Below, piece after piece: positions 1 through 7,934 of a stretch of DNA of 38,330 nt. The stretch's first letter is position 1; each line of letters starts with the position of its first letter. The stretch covers positions 1-38,330 of the forward strand of contig CAMWSM010000020.1 of NCBI GenBank assembly GCA_947176915.1, given 5' to 3'. Below the pieces are notes generated by a model that saw only the letters and a list, made by a program, of their open reading frames with translations, ran no database searches and had not been told where the DNA came from. This DNA comes from an uncultured Porphyromonadaceae bacterium (GTDB lineage Bacteria; Bacteroidota; Bacteroidia; Bacteroidales; Muribaculaceae). A program made the translations under genes and the position numbers.

Positions 1-86
1 TGCAATGTGAGTACATAAGCTTTTAGCTTAGAATCCTCCTCGTAAGTTCTTGTGTCCCCGATAAGATAGAGTTCAACTTCACTCAT
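1..86 (-). CDS. Partial CDS running off the left edge, unknown function
   Basis: An ATG on the minus strand at 84-86 opens a frame with no stop to the window edge. It gives 28 residues beginning MSEVELYLIGDTRTYEEDSK. The N-terminus has a beta-strand-like stretch (VELYLIG) followed by a charged segment. The fragment is too short to assign a family. An 11-bp inverted repeat lies about 40 bp upstream of the start and could be an operator or leader hairpin. That the frame is coding is an inference from the ATG, the open frame and the AT-rich upstream DNA. Confidence 0.4.
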   Translation of the reverse strand, partial: MSEVELYLIGDTRTYEEDSKLKAYVLTL

Positions 87-127
87 AGTAGTTTTATTGG
101 CTATATTATTATAACGCAAAGGTGCGA

Positions 128-157
128 CAAACATTTCACTTCTAAATGAAATGTTTG
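128..157. repeat. 11-bp inverted repeat upstream of the edge gene
   Basis: Perfect arms CAAACATTTCA (128-138) and TGAAATGTTTG (147-157) are separated by 8 nt. They lie upstream of the minus-strand start at 86, so an operator or leader hairpin is possible. Function is not shown by sequence alone. Confidence 0.6.
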
Positions 158-549
158 CCGTTTAATTGTTATTCCTATTATAATTTTACTAAATTTTATG
201 TTTTTCTCCCTCTGAATAGGGGGATTAACAAAAAATTTGTGATTTTGTATTTGAATTAAAACAGAACGCTTCGGTTTCGTCCCAAGGGCTATGTTAGGGT
301 TCACTTTGAAACCCTAAGATACCACCGACAGCCGCTAATCTCACCTTGAAGTCGTGACGACTTCCTCATAAATCTAACGAAATTTGCCCTTAGTTTCAGC
401 AACCTAACAGCCGCAGGGTGATTGAATAAAGCTTGGGAACAATTTGGGAACAATTTTCCAATATCCCAATTAGTAAAATCTGGCTATCAGATAATTACTC
501 CACAACTATGTACCCCATTCCGGAACAAGAATGTCTATGTAATAATGAG
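158..549. other. Gene-poor intergenic stretch
   Basis: No convincing gene is seen between the edge gene and the terminator of the barrel receptor. It holds a 7-bp-arm hairpin at 348-364 (GAAGTCG / CGACTTC, 3-nt loop) and a perfect tandem duplication of the 11-mer TTGGGAACAAT at 433-454. A TTG-initiated frame at 422-649 overlaps the receptor 3' end, has an in-frame stop immediately upstream, and does not look like a protein family. Confidence 0.5.
433..454. repeat. 11-bp perfect tandem duplication
   Basis: TTGGGAACAAT occurs at 433-443 and again, directly abutting, at 444-454. The role is unknown. It could be a slippage product or a remnant of a protein-binding or integration region. Confidence 0.7.
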
Positions 550-577
550 AAGCACCCGGCATCGCTGCCGAGAGCTT
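550..577 (-). terminator. Terminator-like hairpin after the barrel receptor gene
   Basis: Read on the minus strand, a stem with arms AAGC...CGGCA and TGCCG...GCTT closes a GCGA tetraloop, with a short 3-nt internal mismatch region. It lies 27 nt beyond the stop codon at 604 and is followed by a moderately T-rich stretch. It is consistent with termination of the sigma/anti-sigma/receptor operon. Confidence 0.5.
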
Positions 578-603
578 CCGTCCTTACATGAATATATTTG
601 TTT

Positions 604-2919
604 TCAAAATCTGTTCTTATCAGAATTACCGGCACCACGACCTTTATAACGTGAACGTGCGGAATTGAAGTTGTATCTTATTGTCAATGATAGGTCGCGG
701 GTATCAAATATCTTTTTTACAGCCATCGTACTAAGGGCATCGTAAGATATGATGTCCTGCCTCCAAGTGTCGAAAACATCGTTGAGTTGCAGCTTTACGC
801 TCCAAGTATCGTGTGCAAAAGATTTATATAATCCGAGGTTGCACTGCCAATAAGATTTCATGTAGAAATTATCTCCGTTTCCTGATGTCCTAGCGGAAAA
901 GTCCACATTCAGCCAAATATCCCACGGCAAATGAATTGCATTATTGAATCTGAAAATACCTAAAGGCTTATTCAAATTGATAATCTTATCAGCATGAGTT
1001 AACTTGAAATCCTGGATATCTATACCGGCCATAAAGGAAGGATGCCACACTCCGAAGAATGTAGGAGAATAATTTAAGTAAGCTCCGTAGGTGTTGAATC
1101 GTGGCATATTTACCATTGTCAGCATAGTAACGTCACCCTCTCCGGGATATTCGGAGGTCTGCCACATAAAGTAGTTCTTGGTCGAATAGTATTCAATTTC
1201 AACAACAAGGTCTTTCCATGATACGGATGCGGAAACATAATCACGGTAGATTGGCTTCAGATTGGGATTTCCAGATTCATATCTGTATCGGTCGATGTAC
1301 TTTACAGCGGAACTCAGTTGCGCGAAAGCAGGCCGGGTGATCTTTCTCATATAAGCTAAATTAGTCCTTACACTGCCAATCGGAAAAGAGATATTGGCAG
1401 ACGGTGCAAGATTTTGATACTTACGGCTCTGATCATCACTTAATTTCCCTTCCTGCCAGTATTTGGAATCGGTATATTCCCATCTAATCCCCACTCCGGC
1501 AGAAACAACATCAAATGTCTGATCGGTTTCAGCAAACATAGCAGTCGTGGTTTCGCCAATCTTTATATCGCTATCTAAGATAAATTCTGCATTTCCTGTA
1601 TATCTGTCCGTCCGGTGTATGTTGTTTACTTCCGTACCAAATCTCAATTCGCCTTTCCATAAAGGGGTTGATGCCGTTATATTACCTGCGAGAAGTCGGT
1701 TGCTTACATCATTGAAGGTTAGAAATTTTCGCTCTTCATTGGCAGAGGATACTTCATTCTCTGCACTATGGCTGTCATTGTTCTGCCATAAAGCATCAAT
1801 ATTGGCAGAGAGGTTAAATTTGCCAATCTTGCCTGAGTAATAGGCACTCACTAAGTGCTGACGGTCATAACGATCAGTCTCAGATATATTTTCAAGAGTT
1901 TCTGAGAACACATCGTTAACATAACGGTCTGTCAAAGAATTCCCTGTTAAAGTGGAAGGCTTGAATGAGAAATCATAGTAGAAGCCGAAATAATGGGATG
2001 TGGTGGTGTAGTTCAGACCGACCTTACCTTGATAGACGGGGTATTTGGCAAAATCTTTCCCAAAACTGTTTTGCTTCACAATGCCCGATTTGAAGTATTG
2101 TGTTGTAGCGTTGGAGATACCCGGACGCTCCCTGTAATTCTCATAATTCAGCGTACCGAACAGATCAAAACCATTTTTCCGCCAGTTGAAGTTTACCTGT
2201 TCAAACAGATAAGCATAGTGCTTATATCCGATTGTTGTACGGTCGTTGAACGAGAAGCCTTCGCCAATCGGAGCTACCGTTGTTATCCTTATTACGGAGT
2301 TGACATTTGAAGCATATCTCGCCCCCGGATTGGTAACGACATCAACGTTTTTTATCTGAGTTGATGCAAGCTGATCAAGTTCCGACATATCACGAACTTG
2401 TCTGCCATTTATGTATATGATGGGAGTTCCTTTACCGAGTACTTCAATATCAGTACCATTTTTTGTAACAAAAGGCATTTTGGCGAGCACTTCCAGAGCG
2501 GTGCCTGTATTGGCAAGATATGTTCCGGAGATTGGCACCTGCACGCCATCGCCTTTCAATTTGGCCATTGGGCGGGATCCTTTCACCACGACCTCACCGA
2601 GAATATAAGATGCGGGAGTAAGGATAATGTCTCCCAAGTTTTCTTCGGGATTGTCTATGATCTTGTCTTCAAAACCCATAAAGGATATTTTAAGGAATAC
2701 CGGAATTTCCTTGCTTGAAATGGCAAACTCTCCTGTCCGGTCAGTCACAGTTCCATCCACAAAAGTGGAGTCATTCCGAGCCAATAAAGTTACATTGGCA
2801 AATTCCACAGGACTTCCGGCTTCATCTTTTACAATGCCTGTATAAGACAGTGACGCTGCAAAAAGGGTGTTGAGGCATGGACAGAGCAATAGCCCTGCCA
2901 TTAAAGATTTTAATGACAT
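604..2919 (-). CDS. Outer-membrane beta-barrel receptor with carboxypeptidase-regulatory-like N-domain (TonB-receptor-like)
   Basis: 771 residues. A signal peptide is visible at about 1-22 (SLMAGLLLCPCLNTLFAASL). A CarboxypepD_reg-like beta-sandwich follows at about 25-105 (GIVKDEAGSPVEFANVTLL), then a plug-like domain at about 110-215 containing GTPIIYINGRQV and VVTNPGARY, then a long barrel rich in alternating aromatic residues ending near FNSARSRYKGRG. This order matches the Bacteroidota OMP_b-brl_3 family, related to TonB-dependent transporters. It is the last gene of an operon with the ECF sigma factor and membrane regulator upstream (28-bp gap to the latter). No SusD partner is adjacent, so a glycan-uptake role is not supported. 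The substrate is unknown; import of a small ligand or a signalling/envelope role are both possible. Confidence 0.85.
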   Translation of the reverse strand: MSLKSLMAGLLLCPCLNTLFAASLSYTGIVKDEAGSPVEFANVTLLARNDSTFVDGTVTDRTGEFAISSKEIPVFLKISFMGFEDKIIDNPEENLGDIILTPASYILGEVVVKGSRPMAKLKGDGVQVPISGTYLANTGTALEVLAKMPFVTKNGTDIEVLGKGTPIIYINGRQVRDMSELDQLASTQIKNVDVVTNPGARYASNVNSVIRITTVAPIGEGFSFNDRTTIGYKHYAYLFEQVNFNWRKNGFDLFGTLNYENYRERPGISNATTQYFKSGIVKQNSFGKDFAKYPVYQGKVGLNYTTTSHYFGFYYDFSFKPSTLTGNSLTDRYVNDVFSETLENISETDRYDRQHLVSAYYSGKIGKFNLSANIDALWQNNDSHSAENEVSSANEERKFLTFNDVSNRLLAGNITASTPLWKGELRFGTEVNNIHRTDRYTGNAEFILDSDIKIGETTTAMFAETDQTFDVVSAGVGIRWEYTDSKYWQEGKLSDDQSRKYQNLAPSANISFPIGSVRTNLAYMRKITRPAFAQLSSAVKYIDRYRYESGNPNLKPIYRDYVSASVSWKDLVVEIEYYSTKNYFMWQTSEYPGEGDVTMLTMVNMPRFNTYGAYLNYSPTFFGVWHPSFMAGIDIQDFKLTHADKIINLNKPLGIFRFNNAIHLPWDIWLNVDFSARTSGNGDNFYMKSYWQCNLGLYKSFAHDTWSVKLQLNDVFDTWRQDIISYDALSTMAVKKIFDTRDLSLTIRYNFNSARSRYKGRGAGNSDKNRF

Positions 2920-2947
2920 AATATTGTATTTATGAGTTATTACAGAG

Positions 2948-4102
2948 TTATAAACCTCCGACCACTATCCACCCTCCATATTCTGTCTTCTGCAGGGCAA
3001 TGTTGTGACATTGTGTAGTTCCGTCTTTAAGTTTTAAAGAGTAAGGAACAAAAGTAGAATTGTTATAGCCGGATTTGAAAGATCTTCCAACGGATATGAG
3101 CGTTGAACCCTGAAATCTCTCGCGATATGCAGTTTCGGAGACTTCCGGTATAAATACCTTAGTGAGAATGCTGTCATTCCAGTCAGCGAACGCATTCAGA
3201 ATTGTGGAGGCTGCTTCTTCCGCACTAAGACCAATTAACCCGATGGGTTGCATTTCTATATTGAAAAATCTAATGTTGGGGTCAACTTTATAAATCTCTT
3301 TTCTCTGAGAGTCATAATCAATGGAAGTAACTTTGAGTACCTCGATTTCCCTATTATTTGCAATTACATTGACCGAAGCCCTTCTTAATCGCTTTGAATC
3401 GCTGTCAATGACGTATCTGCGTATTGTTTCGGATTCTGCAATTGACGAGTTTAGCATATAGGGATTATCAAAGTTTCCTTGTGGAGAAGAATGAACGGTA
3501 AGAATAATATCCGTTCCATTTTTAACTACCTTATACTCTGCATTCTTATTGCTTAAGCAGTCTTCAAACTCCTTTTCCAATATTTTTCGTGGTGTCAGGA
3601 AATTTCCTAAATATCCCAAAATGTTATCCTTATCATCTCCAACTATATGCCAGCCTAAATTCAAGGAAGGCAACCAAGTATAAGTATCCGTTCCGTTACT
3701 TTCGGCAATTCTCTCTCCTTTGTCGACTTTCCATCTAAATAAAGAATCCGTTGATTCAATATCAATATGGTGTGTGACAAAATCATCATTCACATTAATA
3801 TACCGAAAATTCTCAACAGGACGAGTCCTGACTTCTACAGTCATTTCTATATTTTCAGAGTTACGCAAAGCATCAATCGCTTCCCATAAGATTTCTTTTG
3901 CAGATACTCCTGAAGGAATCAAAACGAGCAGAAACAATGCAGCTACAGCACTGAAGCTTATTCCTCCCAATAGCCATTTTCTTGCTATCCGGATCCGATA
4001 GTCTCTTTTAATTGAGTTCCGCACTTTCTTGCGAAGTTCATCTGAAGCCTTTATGTCACGGCGAGGCTCCAAATACTTTATTATTTCGTTATAATCTTCC
4101 AT
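2948..4102 (-). CDS. Membrane-anchored anti-sigma-like protein with large periplasmic domain
   Basis: 384 residues. A cytoplasmic N-terminus of about 42 residues, charged and helical, is followed by one membrane span at about 43-65 (LLGGISFSAVAALFLLVLIP). About 315 periplasmic residues follow, with alternating beta-strand character resembling LolA-like outer-membrane-lipoprotein-sensing folds (resemblance only). The gene starts 1 bp after the stop codon of the ECF sigma factor, the usual arrangement for a cognate anti-sigma factor. No zinc-binding ZAS motif (HxxxCxxC) is visible, so it is not a classical zinc anti-sigma. The predicted role is to hold the sigma factor until an envelope signal is sensed. 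The pairing is inferred from context and topology. Confidence 0.6.
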   Translation of the reverse strand: MEDYNEIIKYLEPRRDIKASDELRKKVRNSIKRDYRIRIARKWLLGGISFSAVAALFLLVLIPSGVSAKEILWEAIDALRNSENIEMTVEVRTRPVENFRYINVNDDFVTHHIDIESTDSLFRWKVDKGERIAESNGTDTYTWLPSLNLGWHIVGDDKDNILGYLGNFLTPRKILEKEFEDCLSNKNAEYKVVKNGTDIILTVHSSPQGNFDNPYMLNSSIAESETIRRYVIDSDSKRLRRASVNVIANNREIEVLKVTSIDYDSQRKEIYKVDPNIRFFNIEMQPIGLIGLSAEEAASTILNAFADWNDSILTKVFIPEVSETAYRERFQGSTLISVGRSFKSGYNNSTFVPYSLKLKDGTTQCHNIALQKTEYGGWIVVGGL

Positions 4103-4103
4103 G

Positions 4104-4604
4104 CTATGACATTTTTTTGTTAATAACCAGTTTTCTTAATTTATCTAACCCGGATTTAAATCTGGATTTTACTGTGGATTGTGGAATGTAAAGAATTTTA
4201 CTGATCTCAACAAATGAGAGATTATCTATTACTTTCATTCTTATAATCTCAGATTCATGACACGGAAGAGATTCAAGACACACGTTGATTCTATCAGCTT
4301 CTTCCAGATCAAGAATATCTTCCGCTTTGTCCTCGATTTCCATATCATCATTTAGATTCAATTCTTTTGTTCCTGTTCGTATTCTGTCACTACAGAGATT
4401 ATGAACGATTCTGAAAAGATATTGCCTAATACTTTCGGGCTTGATATCATTTTTATTCTTTTCAAGAAACCTGAGAATAGCATCGTGCACAAGATCTTCT
4501 GCCTCCACGCGGTTGCCTAAACGAAAAAATGCAAAACTCACGAGGTAATCAAGATTACTCTCGATAAGCTCGCTTATTGTATCGTATTTTGTCTTTTTAA
4601 ACAT
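4104..4604 (-). CDS. ECF-type RNA polymerase sigma factor
   Basis: 166 residues, normal for an extracytoplasmic-function sigma-70 protein. Region 2 spans about 10-80, with FFRLGNRVEAEDLVHDAILRF (21 residues, key part RVEAEDLVHDAI) and YLFRIVHNLCSDRIR matching the core-binding and -10 recognition helices. An acidic linker (DDMEIEDKAEDILDLEEAD) leads to region 4 at about 105-160, with the helix-turn-helix NLSFVEISKILYIPQSTVKS. It is first in an operon with the membrane regulator and barrel receptor. A perfect 14-bp palindrome lies 33 bp upstream of the start. The sigma probably directs its own operon, but target promoters cannot be named. Confidence 0.9.
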   Translation of the reverse strand: MFKKTKYDTISELIESNLDYLVSFAFFRLGNRVEAEDLVHDAILRFLEKNKNDIKPESIRQYLFRIVHNLCSDRIRTGTKELNLNDDMEIEDKAEDILDLEEADRINVCLESLPCHESEIIRMKVIDNLSFVEISKILYIPQSTVKSRFKSGLDKLRKLVINKKMS

Positions 4605-4636
4605 TCTTTCCTGTTATTGATGCTTCTATCCAAAAG

Positions 4637-4650
4637 GACGATATATCGTC
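4637..4650. promoter_or_regulatory. 14-bp perfect palindrome upstream of the ECF sigma gene
   Basis: GACGATATATCGTC is a perfect palindrome 33-46 bp upstream of the sigma start codon. A further GACGAG copy of the half-site lies about 7 bp further upstream (4657-4662). The position fits an operator or a promoter element for autoregulation. The assignment is inference. Confidence 0.45.
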
Positions 4651-4707
4651 AAAATAGACGAGATTGATTTGTTAAGAAATCTAAATTTAGGATATTGTAG
4701 GGTAAAA

Positions 4708-4734
4708 AAGTTGACTCTCTTTACATGTCAACTT
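4708..4734 (-). terminator. Rho-independent terminator, minus strand, orphaned
   Basis: Arms AAGTTGAC (4708-4715) and GTCAACTT (4727-4734) form a perfect 8-bp stem. On the minus strand the stem is followed by a run of Ts. There is no intact gene just upstream of it on that strand, only the degraded dehydrogenase fragment. It is therefore probably the terminator of a lost transcription unit. Confidence 0.6.
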
Positions 4735-4858
4735 AACGATAGAGTACCCCTATTCTGATAGAGAATTAATTATGATGAGAAGCTCTTATTCGAACTATAT
4801 TCAGTGTATATTACAACCACCGGTTAGAGTGTATCTATAAGTCCGGGGCATATTTCAG

Positions 4859-5035
4859 TTATTTTGCCACCATTGTCATTTCGTTCATCACATCATATCT
4901 ATGCCCCATGATGGAAACCTTATTCCCTGTTGAGGAATAATGCTTCCACAGTTTTTGGCCAATTCCGGAGGTAGCTCCGATAATTAAGATATATTCATAG
5001 TAATTGTTCGGCTTTTTATTGGCAAAATTAGAATA
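4859..5035 (-). pseudogene. Remnant of a short-chain dehydrogenase/reductase (N-terminal Rossmann motif only)
   Basis: The minus-strand frame from 5035 to a TAA at 4859-4861 encodes a short peptide containing YILIIGATSGIGQKLWKHY, then NKVSIMGHRYD. GATSGIG is the TGxxxGIG-type NAD(P)-binding glycine motif of SDR enzymes, and the following helix and second strand (KVSIMGHR) fit the family. There is no start codon in the frame and a stop arrives after about 58 codons. The catalytic YxxxK half is missing. This is a decayed gene fragment, with a matching minus-strand terminator about 125 bp downstream. Confidence 0.6.
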
Positions 5036-5078
5036 TCAGCTTGTTATATGCGTAAAACAAAGTTTATTTCCGACCGAA

Positions 5079-5300
5079 TCATAAGAGTGTTTTACGTATT
5101 CTGCTTAAATAAATCAGCGTTACCAGCAGATATGAGACAATTTCCCGCATAAGATCAACCCTGCCTTTATATTCATTGAAGATTGTATTAATAACTGAGA
5201 CCCACTCTCCTACCGTTATAATCGGCTGACCGAAGAATGAAAATGGCAATATTGAAAGGATTTGAAGAAGGGTCCGTAACTTTCCTGTTAAAACGGAGGT
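5079..5300 (-). pseudogene. Open, start-less frame of possible membrane protein remnant
   Basis: Between stops at 5301-5303 and 5079-5081 the minus strand is open for 73 codons. It reads like a small hydrophobic protein (ILSILPFSFFGQPIITVGEW, then REIVSYLLVTLIYLSRIRK). It has no ATG near its beginning and no recognisable family. With the adjacent SDR fragment it may be debris of a degraded operon. Chance openness cannot be excluded. Confidence 0.2.
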
Positions 5301-5340
5301 TCATTAAAAATTTCGGTTTCCATTTTTAAAATCTTTTTCG

Positions 5341-5348
5341 TAACTTTG
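5341..5348 (+). promoter_or_regulatory. Bacteroides-type -7 element for parE operon
   Basis: TAACTTTG matches the Bacteroidota -7 consensus TAnnTTTG exactly and lies 44 bp upstream of the parE ATG. A clear -33 TTTG is not present, though TTTCGG occurs at about the right distance (from 5311). It supports the start codon at 5392. Confidence 0.55.
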
Positions 5349-5391
5349 CATGGGCGTACCCTCCCGCAATCATCAACGCTGACCAGACATT

Positions 5392-7467
5392 ATGACTGAC
5401 AATAACGACCTTTTTCGATTTGACGATTTCTCCGGCACTTCTCCGGATAGCGATAATTTTTCCGACTCTGAATCTTTGGAGCCGACCGATTCCGACGATA
5501 CCCTCGTAGAAGCGGAAAGAATTATGCCTGAGCCGCCAGAAACCGGCTCCTACGATGATGATGCCATCCAGCATCTTGACTGGAACGAACATATCCGCCG
5601 CCGACCCGGCATGTATATAGGCAAGCTCGGAGATGGTACACATGCTGAAGACGGCATATACGTGCTGATAAAAGAGGTTGTCGACAACTCCATCGATGAA
5701 TTTAATATGGGTGCCGGCAAACGTATTGACATAACCATCTCGGAAGAGGAGGGAGAAGTTGAAATACGCGATTATGGTCGTGGCATCCCGCTCGGTAAAG
5801 TAAGGGAAGTGGCTTCTGAAATAAATACCGGAGGCAAGTTCGACGATAAAAACTTCAAAAAGTCAGTAGGCCTGAATGGTGTCGGTCTTAAGGCGGTCAA
5901 CGCGCTTTCAACCTCATGCACCGTTTCGAGTGTAAGGGATGGTCAGAAAGTAACTGTCGAATTTCATCAGGGTAACCTCGTTTCACAGTCAGAGCCGGTG
6001 GCAACCAAAGAACCCAACGGCACTATGGTGAGATTTAAGCCTGACAATCAACTTTTCCGCGATTTCAAATTCAATATGGAATTTGTGGATACGATGGTTA
6101 ACAATTATACCTATCTGAATGTCGGGCTCCAGATATTTTTTAACGGAAAAAAATATCTCTCACGTCATGGACTGCTTGATCTCCTGAAAGAGAATATGAC
6201 TGCCGAACCCCTCTACCCTATCATTCATCTTCAGGGAGAGGATATTGAGGTGGTGCTGACTCACACCGACCAATATGGGGAGGAATATTATTCTTTTGTC
6301 AACGGACAGCACACGACACAAGGTGGCACACACCTATCGGCATTCCGTGAGCATGTCAGCCGCACAATAAAGGATTTTTCCGGCAAAGGCTATGAATTTT
6401 CCGATATCCGCAACGGGCTTGTCGGCGCTGTCAGCGTGCGCATTCAGGAGCCTATGTTTGAGAGCCAGACAAAGACAAAACTGGGAAGCAAGGAAATTGC
6501 CCCCGACTCTCCGGTAACCGTAAATAAGTTTGTCGGCGATTTTATTAAAAAAGCCCTTGACGACTATCTCCATAAGAATCCCGAGATAGCCGACACCATG
6601 CTTAAGAAAATTGCGAGAAGCGAAAAGGAGCGTAAGTCTATGGCAGGAGTAGCCAAGCTTGCCCGTGAAAAGGCAAAAAAGGTGAGTCTCCACAACCGCA
6701 AACTGCGTGATTGCCGAATCCATTATAACGATCCTTTGAAACAGAATGCTAAGACTGAAGATCGGCGTGATGAATCCTCAATATTCATTACAGAGGGAGA
6801 TTCCGCTTCCGGCACAATCACCAAAGTGAGAAATGCCGAGACTCAGGCAGTCTTCTCACTCAGAGGAAAACCTCTTAACTCATACGGAATGACTCAGGAG
6901 GTGGTGTATAAGAATGATGAATTCAATCTGCTTCAGGCTGCCCTGAATATCGAAGACGGCATTGAGGGTCTGCGCTACAACAAAGTGATTATTGCCACTG
7001 ATGCCGATGTCGACGGCATGCACATTCGCCTTCTTGTCATTACTTTCTTTCTTATGTTTTTTCCCGACCTTGTGAAGAAAGGACACGTCTACATTCTCCA
7101 GACACCTCTTTTCCGTGTGCGCGACAAAAATGCCACCCGCCGCAACAAGTCTAAGAAAAGAAAGAAAAAGGGTAATGATGAAAATGGTGAGAAGGATACC
7201 TACTATTGCTATACGGACGAGGAGAGAGAAGCTGCTATAGCGAAGTTCGGGAATAATGCCGAGATAACCCGATTCAAGGGGCTTGGTGAAATCAATGATG
7301 TGGAATTTGCCGAGTTTATCGGTCCCGACATGCGACTGGACCCTGTTCAGCTTAAGCGTGAGGATACGGTAGATAAACTTCTGGAGTTCTATATGGGCAA
7401 AAACACTATGGAACGCCAGAATTTCATCATCGACAATCTTGTGCTTGAAGACGATTCAGAGATATGA
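5392..7467 (+). CDS. parE: DNA topoisomerase IV subunit B (type IIA, ParE/GyrB family)
   Basis: 691 residues. It carries the ATPase half of a type IIA topoisomerase: a GHKL fold with [10 protein letters not shown] (E95, N99), DYGRGIP (D127 onward) and [14 protein letters not shown]. The TOPRIM domain has ITEGDSASG (E468) and DADVDG (D537, D539, D541) for Mg2+ binding, and the C-terminal region keeps FKGLGEI. It works with ParA/ParC-type subunits in chromosome decatenation. Topo IV rather than gyrase is chosen from the coaD-S41 neighbourhood typical of Bacteroidales parE; motifs alone do not fully separate the two. Oddities: an acidic, Ser/Asp-rich N-terminal extension of about 55 residues, and a lysine-rich insert near residue 585 (SKKRKKKG). 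The stop overlaps coaD by 4 bp, so translation is probably coupled. Confidence 0.9.
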   Translation: MTDNNDLFRFDDFSGTSPDSDNFSDSESLEPTDSDDTLVEAERIMPEPPETGSYDDDAIQHLDWNEHIRRRPGMYIGKLGDGTHAEDGIYVLIKEVVDNSIDEFNMGAGKRIDITISEEEGEVEIRDYGRGIPLGKVREVASEINTGGKFDDKNFKKSVGLNGVGLKAVNALSTSCTVSSVRDGQKVTVEFHQGNLVSQSEPVATKEPNGTMVRFKPDNQLFRDFKFNMEFVDTMVNNYTYLNVGLQIFFNGKKYLSRHGLLDLLKENMTAEPLYPIIHLQGEDIEVVLTHTDQYGEEYYSFVNGQHTTQGGTHLSAFREHVSRTIKDFSGKGYEFSDIRNGLVGAVSVRIQEPMFESQTKTKLGSKEIAPDSPVTVNKFVGDFIKKALDDYLHKNPEIADTMLKKIARSEKERKSMAGVAKLAREKAKKVSLHNRKLRDCRIHYNDPLKQNAKTEDRRDESSIFITEGDSASGTITKVRNAETQAVFSLRGKPLNSYGMTQEVVYKNDEFNLLQAALNIEDGIEGLRYNKVIIATDADVDGMHIRLLVITFFLMFFPDLVKKGHVYILQTPLFRVRDKNATRRNKSKKRKKKGNDENGEKDTYYCYTDEEREAAIAKFGNNAEITRFKGLGEINDVEFAEFIGPDMRLDPVQLKREDTVDKLLEFYMGKNTMERQNFIIDNLVLEDDSEI

Positions 7468-7934
7468 AAAAGAGAACAGCACTTTTCGCAGGCAGTTTCG
7501 ATCCTTTTACTATCGGCCATCGGTCGATAGTGGAGAGGGGACTGGAGCTCTTTGATTCAATTGTAATCGGAATTGGCTACAATGAGAATAAAAAAGGGGA
7601 ATGGAGCGTCGAAGAACGCGTCAAGGCAATCTCCGGCTATTGGGAGGACTCTGAAAATGTTTCCGTGGAAGCCTTCACAGGACTCACCGTTGATTTTGCA
7701 AAAAAAATCGGAGCTCAATTCCTGCTTCGCGGTGTCCGGTCAGCTCTCGACTTTGAATATGAGAGAAACCTTGCCGACACCAACCGTGCTCTTGCAGGAA
7801 TAGAGACTGTGCTCCTCTATTCCCTCCCCCAACTCTCCTTCATCACGAGTTCGATGGTGAGGGAACTTATTCATAACGGAATCAATCCTGAAGAATATAT
7901 CTCGGGTGCATTCCCAATCAGACTTAGAAAATGA
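7464..7934 (+). CDS. coaD: Phosphopantetheine adenylyltransferase
   Basis: 156 residues, standard CoaD length. It transfers AMP from ATP to 4'-phosphopantetheine, giving dephospho-CoA in coenzyme A synthesis in the cytoplasm. Visible family marks are the nucleotidyltransferase motif [10 protein letters not shown] (T16-H19), [14 protein letters not shown] in the middle, and SSMVREL near the C-terminus. It overlaps parE by 4 bp (ATGA) and the S41 protease by 4 bp, so the three are one translationally coupled unit. The function of CoaD has no known link to topoisomerase; the linkage is a conserved Bacteroidales arrangement. Confidence 0.95.
   Translation: MKKRTALFAGSFDPFTIGHRSIVERGLELFDSIVIGIGYNENKKGEWSVEERVKAISGYWEDSENVSVEAFTGLTVDFAKKIGAQFLLRGVRSALDFEYERNLADTNRALAGIETVLLYSLPQLSFITSSMVRELIHNGINPEEYISGAFPIRLRK

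Noticed and set aside
101..304. Minus-strand frame of 67 codons in AT-rich DNA
   Set aside because: It contains the 128-157 inverted repeat and has low-complexity, Lys/Ile-rich composition without domain features; probably chance.
422..649. TTG-initiated plus-strand frame of 75 codons
   Set aside because: It has an in-frame stop directly before the TTG, overlaps the 3' end and terminator of the barrel receptor, and shows no recognisable domain.
6334..6723. 129-codon minus-strand frame inside parE
   Set aside because: It is antisense to conserved topoisomerase sequence and has no family features; a shadow frame.
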